Source: Desulfomicrobium macestii
Lineage (GTDB): Bacteria; Desulfobacterota; Desulfovibrionia; Desulfovibrionales; Desulfomicrobiaceae
Direction of reading: 5' to 3'
Assembly: GCF_014873765.1 (NCBI RefSeq)
Contig: NZ_JADBGG010000005.1
Coordinates: 62,001 to 126,000, forward strand
DNA length: 64,000 nucleotides
How positions within the stretch are numbered: position 1 is the first letter of the stretch; each line of letters starts with the position of its first letter. A program made the position numbers and the translations under genes. The notes beneath the pieces are model-generated. The model made no database searches. It was not told the origin of the DNA and saw nothing but the letters and a program-made list of their open reading frames with translations. Of the stretch, positions 26,942 through 34,288 are shown one piece after another.

Positions 26942-27727
26942 ATGTCGGAAACCGAGAATCAACGCGCACGGATCAAGGGGGTTTTTTCCTCCGAAAAAAT
27001 TGCCAAGGTCGGTGCGGGTGCGACCGTCCGCAAAACCACGCAAACCATGTACTGGTTTGCAGAGGAAGATGACCAGGGCGTGATCACCATTCAACCCCTG
27101 AATCCGAACTACGTCCCCTCGGGTCCCAAGCAGGAAATCCCGAAAGAAGAGTTTCTGGAACAGTACGCTCCCGAACCCGAGTTCTATTCAAGCAAGGTTT
27201 ATCCAAGCATCCGCAAACTCAACCAGACCATCGCCAAGGCCGAGCGGCATCGGGTCAACGGCGACAACTACAGCGCGGAATATGAATTCGGCAACGCCCT
27301 GCGCGTCGATGAAGAAAACATCAGGGCCAATTTCGGTCTGGGTCTGACCTATCTGGACCGGGGGGAAACAGGCAAAGCCGACAATATCTTCCAGCGTCTG
27401 ATCAAGATGGAGGCGACCTTCGAGGCCGAGCACAAGCATCTCTTCAATGATTTCGGCATCAGCCTGCGCAAAAATGAAATGTACGAACAGGCCACCGAAT
27501 ACTATTCCAAAGCCCTGGAACTTTCCCCGGCCGACGAGAATCTGCACTACAACATGGCTCGGGCCTGCTTCGCAAAAGCCGACATCCAAAGCACCATCGA
27601 ACATCTGCGCACGGCCCTGCGCCTCAACAACAATTTGGAAATTGCCAAGAAATTCCTAGCGTATCTCAAGAAAAACAATCTGTTGCCGCAAGATATCTCC
27701 GCCGCGGAAGCAAAAGTATCGGACTAA
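26942..27727 (+). CDS. TPR-repeat protein
   Basis: 261 residues. The first ~85 residues (basic, KGVFSSEKIAKVGAG then an acidic YWFAEED segment) match no domain I know. From about 95 to 240 there are at least four TPR-like helical repeats, the clearest being NEMYEQATEYYSKALELSPAD and IQSTIEHLRTALRLNNN. It is cytoplasmic, with no signal peptide. It has a GGGGGAC-type upstream purine run 18 bases after pyrF and is followed 27 bases later by a PilZ/LuxR regulator. A scaffold role for that regulator is only a guess. Confidence 0.75.
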   Translation: MSETENQRARIKGVFSSEKIAKVGAGATVRKTTQTMYWFAEEDDQGVITIQPLNPNYVPSGPKQEIPKEEFLEQYAPEPEFYSSKVYPSIRKLNQTIAKAERHRVNGDNYSAEYEFGNALRVDEENIRANFGLGLTYLDRGETGKADNIFQRLIKMEATFEAEHKHLFNDFGISLRKNEMYEQATEYYSKALELSPADENLHYNMARACFAKADIQSTIEHLRTALRLNNNLEIAKKFLAYLKKNNLLPQDISAAEAKVSD

Positions 27728-27754
27728 CACGTTGCGAAGCCGCACGGAGGAAAC

Positions 27755-28762
27755 ATGAACAACAGTACGGCGTCCAAAAAGGATAATCGACGCGGAATTG
27801 AACGTTTTTCCATGAGCATCCCCTCGAAAGTGAGCTCGATCATGCATGATTATTCGGACCAGGAGCTGGCGACGACAAACATTTCCGCTGGCGGGGTCTT
27901 TTTCGAAACCGGACAGACATATCCCGCCGGCACGGCAGTGACGCTCAACATCTCCCTTGATTTCGGCGGAATGAAAGCAGGCCACCCGCAAGCCAGATTC
28001 CGGGTCGAGGGCACCGTGGTGCGCACGGAAAAAAGCGGCATGGCCATCGCCTTCGATCCAACCAAAGTCACTTCCATCCGCGTCAACACGGGTAAAAAAC
28101 CCGGCCAGGCAGGACCGGCCATGCTCGGGATCGTCGGAGACGATCCGCTCCTGAACGACCTCTTGGCAGCCAGACTCAGCCAGGAGACCGGCGTAAGCTG
28201 CAGCCACTCCCCATCGCTGCCCAAGATTCTTGAAACCGCGCGGCCCGATCTGACCCTGCTGGACTGCACCGGCATGTCCATGGAGGAACTTCTGCAGGAG
28301 GCAAACGGCGAGGACTCACCGTTCATGTCCACGTCCGTGGCCCTCTTCAATGTCCCCGAAGACCGCTCCCTCGAACTTGAAGCCATCAATTCCGGCATTC
28401 GCGGCATTTTTTACCGCAATTCCCCGTTCAGGCTCATGGTCAAAGGCGTGAGCGCCATGCTCGAAAACGAGCTCTGGTTCTCTCGCGAGGCCATGTCCGC
28501 GTTTCTGCTCGGCAAGCAGAACCGCCCCGCCGAATTGATCGCCCCGGAAGACGGACAGGCGGAACTGAGCCAGCGTGAACAGGAAATTCTACTCATGCTC
28601 GCCGCCGGCGCCACCAATAAGGATATCGCGCAGAAGCTTTTCCTGAGCCTCAACACCGTCAAATCGCACATCTACAACATCTACAAGAAAATCGACGTGC
28701 CCAACCGGCTCCAGGCCTCGCTGTGGGCGGCCAGACACCTTGGAGCAAGAGAAAATCCTTGA
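27755..28762 (+). CDS. PilZ / pseudo-receiver / LuxR-type HTH regulator (CsgD/VpsT-like)
   Basis: 335 residues in three parts. Residues ~10-107 are a PilZ domain with RGIER (RxxxR, 13-17) and TNISAGG (N-x-S-x2-G, 42-47), both motifs needed for c-di-GMP binding. Residues ~121-250 have a receiver-like fold (LLDCTG, Asp170), but the acidic pocket is incomplete and the usual C-terminal Lys is absent. WFSR (241-244) fits the W[FLM][TS]R motif that binds c-di-GMP in VpsT. Residues 270-330 are a LuxR HTH (LSQREQEILLMLAAGATNKD, NTVKSHIYNIYKKI) close to CsgD. Probably a c-di-GMP-responsive transcription factor; the target is unknown. Confidence 0.85.
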   Translation: MNNSTASKKDNRRGIERFSMSIPSKVSSIMHDYSDQELATTNISAGGVFFETGQTYPAGTAVTLNISLDFGGMKAGHPQARFRVEGTVVRTEKSGMAIAFDPTKVTSIRVNTGKKPGQAGPAMLGIVGDDPLLNDLLAARLSQETGVSCSHSPSLPKILETARPDLTLLDCTGMSMEELLQEANGEDSPFMSTSVALFNVPEDRSLELEAINSGIRGIFYRNSPFRLMVKGVSAMLENELWFSREAMSAFLLGKQNRPAELIAPEDGQAELSQREQEILLMLAAGATNKDIAQKLFLSLNTVKSHIYNIYKKIDVPNRLQASLWAARHLGARENP

Positions 28763-28852
28763 GTTTCACGCGCAAGTATATCAAGGACCAATCCACGCCA
28801 AGGCCCCGACGTCCGGCTTCCCAGACACCCTAGACCACAGGTTCGAGTACCC

Positions 28853-29398
28853 ATGAAGACTTTATCCATCACGCAACTGCCGGTGCAGCCGGAGTTCGAT
28901 TTTCCCACGTTTCTTTTTCTGTCCCAGATCGACGAACTCGGCCCGCGCGACATGATCGCCGTGCTCGACGTTTGGGAAAAATGGCTGCCCATGCTCAAGG
29001 TCTACAAACTCGGCGACCGCAAGGAGCATGTGGTTGTTTTTCTTGAGAGCGCGGTGGAGGATCAGGTTGACGAAATCTGGAAGCAGTCCCCTTCCGAGGG
29101 ATTCAAGCACGAGGCCATCGCCCAGACCATGATCATGGGGACCTTGAAGGCGCTGATGCCAGAGCTGGGAGAAAAGCAGTGCGCGCCGGTTCCCGAACCG
29201 ACCAAGCCCCTGTGCCGGACGCTTGAGAAGATCGGCCTGAACCTTCAGGATTCAGGGGCCCTGGACCGCAAATACGCGACCATCACCCCCTATCCCCACC
29301 GCTACGGATGCGAACGCTGCCATCTTAAGGACAGCTGCATAAAGAACATGAATCTGGATCTGGGCGGCATCATGAAGCCACAACCCAAGGCGGAATGA
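28853..29398 (+). CDS. Uncharacterised protein with C-terminal cysteine cluster
   Basis: 181 residues; I do not recognise the family. There is no signal peptide or membrane segment. The first ~100 residues look alpha/beta (FLFLSQIDELGPRDMIAVLD, VVVFLESAVEDQVDEIW). Five cysteines lie in the C-terminal half: C110, C121, C153, C156 and C162, the last three as CxxC-x5-C in YGCERCHLKDSC, which would suit a metal or Fe-S site. The upstream 90 bases show no clear promoter. The gene ends directly at the repeat cluster. Codon usage looks like its neighbours. Confidence 0.7.
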   Translation: MKTLSITQLPVQPEFDFPTFLFLSQIDELGPRDMIAVLDVWEKWLPMLKVYKLGDRKEHVVVFLESAVEDQVDEIWKQSPSEGFKHEAIAQTMIMGTLKALMPELGEKQCAPVPEPTKPLCRTLEKIGLNLQDSGALDRKYATITPYPHRYGCERCHLKDSCIKNMNLDLGGIMKPQPKAE

Positions 29399-29405
29399 TT
29401 TTTTA

Positions 29406-29465
29406 GTTCCGGCGGCCCTCAAGCCCATGGCGACACAGGGCCGCGTTCCGCCAAGCAAAAAAGCC
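29406..29465 (+). repeat. Repeat unit copy A (direct)
   Basis: About 47 bases (29406-29452) match copy C at 29671 with about three mismatches, sharing GTTCCGGCGG, CCATGGCGACAC and GGGCCGCGTTCCGCCA. It starts 8 bases after the stop codon of the upstream gene. It is non-coding: no ORF, start or terminator explains it. Confidence 0.75.
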
Positions 29466-29523
29466 ACCACCCCGGACCACACCTCACTCTTCTCCCTCTT
29501 CACCAAAAAAAACCTTCCCTCAG

Positions 29524-29561
29524 CGCCTCAAGGCCCGGTGTCGCCATGGTCTTGAGGCGCG
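29524..29561 (-). repeat. Repeat unit copy B (inverted)
   Basis: Reverse complement of the core of copies A and C. It contains GGCCCGGTGTCGCCATGG and is itself a hairpin with arms CGCCTCAAG/CTTGAGGCG. Relative to copy C it differs at one or two core positions. Confidence 0.72.
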
Positions 29562-29591
29562 TCGGCTGTCTGACTGAGCCCGGCATCGTTT

Positions 29592-29650
29592 GTTGAATCG
29601 TTGCCGGGCGTACTGCTCAAAATTTTTCGCTCCGCACGCAACGATTCAAC
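29592..29650. repeat. 13-bp perfect inverted repeat between repeat copies
   Basis: GTTGAATCGTTGC (29592-29604) and its exact reverse complement GCAACGATTCAAC (29638-29650) enclose 33 bases. It lies between repeat copies B and C, so the whole interval 29399-29757 is a set of nested inverted and direct repeats with no gene. Confidence 0.75.
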
Positions 29651-29670
29651 TCTACGAGGCCCGCGAAGGA

Positions 29671-29730
29671 GTTCCGGCGGGCCTCAAGGCCATGGCGACA
29701 CCGGGCCGCGTTCCGCCACTCAAAAAGCCC
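29671..29730 (+). repeat. Repeat unit copy C (direct)
   Basis: Near copy of 29406-29465, sharing GTTCCGGCGG, CCATGGCGACAC, GGGCCGCGTTCCGCCA and the following run of A then GCC. It ends 27 bases before the 3' end of the radical SAM gene on the opposite strand. Confidence 0.75.
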
Positions 29731-29757
29731 CCCAGCCTGACGCCCCCTTCCTCTCCT

Positions 29758-30852
29758 CTATTCGCCAAAAGCCTGCGCCATCAGATGCCGGTAAAGCCCC
29801 CCCAGATCCGCCGGTGTCCGACCAAATACGGCCTGCCAAACCTCGTCCGACTCCATGCACAGATACAGCTGCCGATCGAGCCCGCCCCGGCGCAGCGCGT
29901 CGGCCAGAAAACGGAACTGCTCGACCCGCAAGGGACGCAGCAGGCGCTGTTTGCCGTCGATGCCGGTTATGAACTCTCCGTGAATGTAGCCTGACCCGGG
30001 GAAATTCTCGATGATGCAGCGCTTGAGGTCCGGCATGTGCCGAAAGGAGCCCATGCTTACATAGGCGATCTCTTCGGGACGCAGATGGTCGAAGATCATC
30101 TCGACGGTGCGGGCATAGCCTTCCTGCCAGCCGGGAAAATGGATCATGGGGTCAAAATGCAGGCAGACCCGAAAACCTTCCCTGGCGCAGGTCCTCGCCG
30201 CGGCAAGGCGCTCTTCCAGGCTCGCGCACTCGCCCTGTTCCTCATGGTCGGCGATGGCCGGCGCGTTCATGGACCAGGCCGGCAGAACCCGGGACGGATC
30301 GCGCACCACGTCCATCCAGGACAGGTCCACGACCTTGGATTTGAGTTCAAGGCAGACTTGCGGATAGCTCCCCAGGAATTCGATCAGGTCCCGGCTGTAG
30401 CCGGTCAGGGCTTCAAGGACCAGTGAATCGGTAAACTCCCCGGTGCCGACCCGATAACGGCGATCCGGATTTGCGCTGAAGGCCTGGTCAAGCTCGCGCC
30501 ACAGATCGTCCTGGTTGGCCCAGACCTTGAGCACGCGATCCTGAAAATAGGCCTGCAGGATGCAATACGAGCAACGCAGCGGACAATTCTCGCCGATGTG
30601 CACGATCTGGTACCCGCAACAGCGATAATGACTGGTGCCGGGACAATGACGCAAAAAACGCCCCCGGTACCGCTTCAGATAAAGAATGTCTTCGCGCGCC
30701 AGCCCGGAGGAAAGGGCTTCGCCCTCGGCCAGCACTTCCGCCGTCAGGTGGGGCAGCTTCTCGCGCACGCGCTGCGCCACGGGGGAATCGGCCACGGCCG
30801 CATCGACAACCACCCGGCTGATGCCCTGCAGATAGGTGGGCAGCGTCTTCAT
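29758..30852 (-). CDS. SPL-family (spore photoproduct lyase-like) radical SAM protein
   Basis: 364 residues. The radical SAM cluster is C90/C94/C97 in ENCPLRCSYCILQ. The upstream HCPGTSHYRCCGYQIVHIGENCP, the YRVGTGEFTDSL segment and LKSKVVDLSW, SMNAP are typical of the SPL family, whose founding member repairs spore photoproduct in DNA. The organism type is not a spore former, so this homologue may repair other thymine dimers or act elsewhere. It overlaps the upstream ParB-like gene by 4 bases, implying joint expression. The start at 30852 begins KTLPTYLQGISRVVVD, consistent with the family. Confidence 0.85.
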   Translation of the reverse strand: MKTLPTYLQGISRVVVDAAVADSPVAQRVREKLPHLTAEVLAEGEALSSGLAREDILYLKRYRGRFLRHCPGTSHYRCCGYQIVHIGENCPLRCSYCILQAYFQDRVLKVWANQDDLWRELDQAFSANPDRRYRVGTGEFTDSLVLEALTGYSRDLIEFLGSYPQVCLELKSKVVDLSWMDVVRDPSRVLPAWSMNAPAIADHEEQGECASLEERLAAARTCAREGFRVCLHFDPMIHFPGWQEGYARTVEMIFDHLRPEEIAYVSMGSFRHMPDLKRCIIENFPGSGYIHGEFITGIDGKQRLLRPLRVEQFRFLADALRRGGLDRQLYLCMESDEVWQAVFGRTPADLGGLYRHLMAQAFGE

Positions 30853-31826
30853 TTGCCACCCAGCGGAAAAAGGCCGTCCAGATCTTCACGGGCCGCGATG
30901 CGAGCAAGTTCGGCGCTGACGGCGCGCAGCCCGTCCGGGCTCGTCAGGCGCACGCTCAGTTCCACCGCGTTGCTCTCGAACACGTCCGGCTGCACAATCC
31001 TCCAGCGCGTTCCGGCCGAAACCCGGCGGACGGTGTCGATAAAATCGCGCTCCATGTCCGACAACACCGGGTAGCGCCGCAGGCGGATTTCGTGGAGGAT
31101 ACGGGTCATGGCGTCCTTGGGTGAGAGCCCGGCCGCCAGAATCTCCGTCAAGCCCGCGCCCTCCAGCACCTGCGCCACGGAAACGCCATCACGGGCGCGG
31201 ATTTCGCGAATCCAGGTCAGCACGTTGACCGCGTTCCCGCGCGACCAGGAGAGCGTTGCAAAGAGCGCCTCAAGGGCTTCGAGGTCAGCGGCGGCAAAGG
31301 CTTCCAGCAAGTCCGAGCAGGCCAGGGGGACGGCCCCCGCGACCAGAAGCGCATCCCAGCGCGCAGGCAGCGTCAGCCAGGAACGGACCAGACGCAGCCG
31401 CTTGGAGCGAGCCTCAAGGCCGAGCGCCTCCAGAACCCGCTCCATGTTCACGTCCGGCAGGGCGTTGAAATAGCGCAGGGCACGGACGAGCTGCCCGTCT
31501 GTCAACTCCGCTCCGGCGTTGGACTGTACATAGGCCAGCCCTCTGTCCTCGGCGCTCAGGGGCCCCAGATCCATGCACAGAATTTCACGGCCAAGCTCCG
31601 CCAGGGCGGCCACCCGGGCCGCGCCCGCAACGAGCACGGGCCGCGCGCCTTTGCCATCGACCAGCACTGGCACAAGCTGCCCATGGTCCTTCAGGCTGCG
31701 GCAGAGGGCCGGGGATGGCGGATTGGACCAGAAAAGCCAGGCCCCATCGGCATCCATATCCTCGGCGCGGCAGCGCAGAAGCGTGGCGCATGCAGGATCC
31801 AGGGGCAGTGAGTCGACCGTATTCAT
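30849..31826 (-). CDS. ParB-like N-terminal-domain protein
   Basis: 325 residues. Residues ~30-100 resemble a ParB/Spo0J N-terminal domain (SLKDHGQLVPVLVD, VLVAGAARVAALAELG), and ~105-200 look like its helical DNA-binding part (AELTDGQLVRALRYFN, EALGLEARSKRLRLVRSWLTLP). The CTP-binding GERRxRA box is degenerate (GAARVAA), so classical ParB clamp behaviour is doubtful. The C-terminal ~100 residues are not recognised. It is translationally coupled to the SPL-like gene. No parA or parS-like site is seen here, so chromosome segregation is unlikely. Confidence 0.72.
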   Translation of the reverse strand: MNTVDSLPLDPACATLLRCRAEDMDADGAWLFWSNPPSPALCRSLKDHGQLVPVLVDGKGARPVLVAGAARVAALAELGREILCMDLGPLSAEDRGLAYVQSNAGAELTDGQLVRALRYFNALPDVNMERVLEALGLEARSKRLRLVRSWLTLPARWDALLVAGAVPLACSDLLEAFAAADLEALEALFATLSWSRGNAVNVLTWIREIRARDGVSVAQVLEGAGLTEILAAGLSPKDAMTRILHEIRLRRYPVLSDMERDFIDTVRRVSAGTRWRIVQPDVFESNAVELSVRLTSPDGLRAVSAELARIAAREDLDGLFPLGGK

Positions 31827-31880
31827 GATTTTCTCTCAACGATTTTGAAGAATTACGCAGTGCTTAAAATCCCATTGCCC

Positions 31881-31910
31881 TTGACAACTTCCAAGCCCCC
31901 TCCCTATAGG
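31881..31910 (+). promoter_or_regulatory. Candidate sigma-70-type promoter for the EF-G-like gene
   Basis: TTGACA (31881-31886) followed by an 18-base spacer and TATAGG (31905-31910). It would give a leader of about 180 bases before the ATG at 32095. That leader shows AT-rich sequence and an AAGGGGG ribosome-binding site but no riboswitch or terminator I recognise. The interval 31827-31880 shows nothing further. Confidence 0.55.
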
Positions 31911-32094
31911 GGTATTTCTTGAAAAAGTTCAGGATCGCAGACGGGTTACAAGCACCCAGAGGTTATAGAGCGTGGGACTTTCATCCAATTTCTTCTCTTT
32001 TGCAAGCGAATTCCCGTCCTTCATCCCGAAAGGCAGGAACGATCTTATACCCTGTAGCCATATGGTTGCGTAATACTTTGCATAAGGGGGCTGT

Positions 32095-34155
32095 ATGCAG
32101 GATCAACTTCAAAAACAGAGGACTTTCGCCCTGATAGGGCATGGAGGAACCGGAAAGACTTCAGTGGCCGAAATGCTGCTGTTCGCCGCCGGTTCCATCA
32201 CCAGGTTGGGCAAGATCGACGAGGGCTCGACGGTCCTCGACTACGAACCCGAAGAAATCAAGCGCAGGGGCAGTATTCAACCCGGCTTTGCACAGCTCCC
32301 CTGGAAAAAGAACCTGAATTTCCTTATCGACACGCCCGGCGACAACAATTTCATAGGCGATCTCCCCTATCTCCTGCAGGGCGCGGACAACGTGATCCTG
32401 GTCATCGACGCCATCGACGGGGTCAAGCCGCTGACCAAGAAGATCTGGTCCGAAGCCGTCAAGGCCTCGCTGCCTGCCATGGTATTCATCAACAAGATGG
32501 ATCGTGAACGCGCGAATTTCCAGATGGCCTATCAAGGTCTGATCGACGTCCTGGGCATGAAGCCCGTCCTCCTTTTTCTACCCATCGGCAGCGAAGCCGA
32601 CTTTCGGGGACTGGTCGATGTCCTGGCCGACAAGGCCTACGCCTTCGATGAGAATGGCGGCCTGACTCCCATCGACATGCCCGAAGACCTGGCCGACGAA
32701 GTCACCATGACGCGTGAAATCGCCATCGAGAACATCGCCGAGAGCAGCGAAGAGCTGATGGAGAAATACCTGGAGGAAGGTTCGCTCACGGACGAAGAGG
32801 TGGCCACCGGCCTGCGCGCAGGCATCGCCGCACGCATGCTGGTCCCGGTCTGCGTGGGTGCCGCCATGCAGAACAAGGGCGCGGTCACGCTCCTGGACAC
32901 CATCCAGAATCTCATGACCTCGCCGCTTGAGCACGAGCCCTGGCTCGACGCCGAGGGCAACGAACGCCCGTCGAGCCCTGACGCCCCGTTTGCCGCCTTT
33001 GTCTTCAAGACCATCGCCGACCCCTTCGCCGGACAACTCTCCGTGCTGCGCGTGCTCTCCGGCGTGCTCTCCCCCGACGCCAGCGTCCTCAACGCAACCA
33101 AGGACGAAAAGGAAAAGATCGGCCAGATCCTGTTTCTGGAAGGCAAAAAGCAGACGCCGTGCAAGCAGGAGGTCGGACCCGGAGCCATCGTGGCCGTGGC
33201 CAAGCTCAAGAACACGGCCACCGGCGACACCCTGTGCGCGGAAAAGGCCCCCTTCATCCTGCCCAAGCCGGCCTTGAGCCCATCCATCATTTCCTATGCC
33301 CTGGCCGCCGAGGAAAAAGGCGAGGAAGACAAGGTTTTCGCGGCGGTTCAGAAGCTGCTGGACGAAGACATCAACCTGCATCTGGTCCGCAACGATGAAA
33401 CCGGCGACATGCTGCTCACCGGCATGGGGCAGCTACACATCGAACTGGCCGTGGAAAAGGTCAGACGGCGCTACAAGACAAACATCCTCCTGAAGACCCC
33501 CAAGATCCCCTACCGCGAAACCATCAAGGGCAAGGCCCAGGTCCAGGGCCGACACAAAAAGCAGTCCGGCGGACGCGGCCAGTTCGGCGACTGCTGGATC
33601 CGCATGGAGCCCAACGCCCGCAGCGCGGGCTACGAGTTCCTGGACGAGATCGTCGGCGGCTCCATCCCGCGCAACTACATCCCGGCGGTGGACAAGGGCG
33701 TCCAGGAAGCGGCGGCGCGGGGATTTCTGGCCGGTTATCCCATGGTCGATTTCAAGGTGGCTGTTTACGACGGCTCCTACCACAACGTGGATTCCTCGGA
33801 AATGGCGTTCAAGATCGCGGGTTCCCTGGCCTTCAAGAAAGCCGTCGAGATGTGCAACCCGATCCTGCTCGAACCCATCATGCTCACGGCAGTCTTCATC
33901 CCCGACGAGTTCATGGGCGACGTCATCGGCGACCTCTCCAGCAGGCGCGGCCGGGTTCTTGGCTCCGATTCCATCGGCGGCGTGACCGAAGTCAAGGCTC
34001 ACGTACCCATGGCGGAAATGATGAAATACGCCCCGGACCTGCGCTCCATGACCGGCGGCCAGGGCACCTTCACCATGGAATTCGCCCATTACGAGGAGTG
34101 CCCACCCAACGTGGCCGAACAGGTCATCGCCGACAGCAAGAAGGAAGAAGATTAA
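32095..34155 (+). CDS. Elongation factor G-like translational GTPase
   Basis: 686 residues with the domain order of EF-G. The P-loop is GHGGTGKT (15-22), the NKMD motif (VFINKMDRE) is present, and domains II-V follow, with GMGQLHIELAVEKVRRRY and SRRGRVLGSDSIGG. The G3 motif reads DTPGD (79-83): the universal catalytic His after DTPG is Asp, and switch I reads RGSIQPGF rather than RGITI. This marks it as a divergent EF-G paralogue (EF-G2 type), not the canonical fusA of the str operon. It is monocistronic between a promoter and a terminator. GTP hydrolysis may be slow or regulated differently. Confidence 0.88.
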   Translation: MQDQLQKQRTFALIGHGGTGKTSVAEMLLFAAGSITRLGKIDEGSTVLDYEPEEIKRRGSIQPGFAQLPWKKNLNFLIDTPGDNNFIGDLPYLLQGADNVILVIDAIDGVKPLTKKIWSEAVKASLPAMVFINKMDRERANFQMAYQGLIDVLGMKPVLLFLPIGSEADFRGLVDVLADKAYAFDENGGLTPIDMPEDLADEVTMTREIAIENIAESSEELMEKYLEEGSLTDEEVATGLRAGIAARMLVPVCVGAAMQNKGAVTLLDTIQNLMTSPLEHEPWLDAEGNERPSSPDAPFAAFVFKTIADPFAGQLSVLRVLSGVLSPDASVLNATKDEKEKIGQILFLEGKKQTPCKQEVGPGAIVAVAKLKNTATGDTLCAEKAPFILPKPALSPSIISYALAAEEKGEEDKVFAAVQKLLDEDINLHLVRNDETGDMLLTGMGQLHIELAVEKVRRRYKTNILLKTPKIPYRETIKGKAQVQGRHKKQSGGRGQFGDCWIRMEPNARSAGYEFLDEIVGGSIPRNYIPAVDKGVQEAAARGFLAGYPMVDFKVAVYDGSYHNVDSSEMAFKIAGSLAFKKAVEMCNPILLEPIMLTAVFIPDEFMGDVIGDLSSRRGRVLGSDSIGGVTEVKAHVPMAEMMKYAPDLRSMTGGQGTFTMEFAHYEECPPNVAEQVIADSKKEED

Positions 34156-34170
34156 TTCCGTCTTCCGCAC

Positions 34171-34203
34171 AAAAAAGGGCCGCTTCACCGCGGCCTTTTT
34201 TTT
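34171..34203 (+). terminator. Rho-independent terminator after the EF-G-like gene
   Basis: GGCCGC/GCGGCC with a 6-base loop, flanked by six A before and eight T after, so it can work in both directions. Confidence 0.9.
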
Positions 34204-34288
34204 GGTCTTGTCCTTGGGCTCCACTTCCCTTAGTTTCCGTCAGGATGCGCAAGCATCACATCACACCTCAACATACCGGAGCCCCTTA

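Noticed and set aside
29590-29994. Plus-strand frames of 120-134 codons crossing the repeat cluster into the radical SAM gene
   Set aside because: They read through repeats and then antisense to the SPL-like gene; compositions are repeat-driven.
31919-32134. 71-codon frame overlapping the start of the EF-G-like gene
   Set aside because: It lies in the AT-rich leader in another frame, lacks a ribosome-binding site and has no recognisable sequence.
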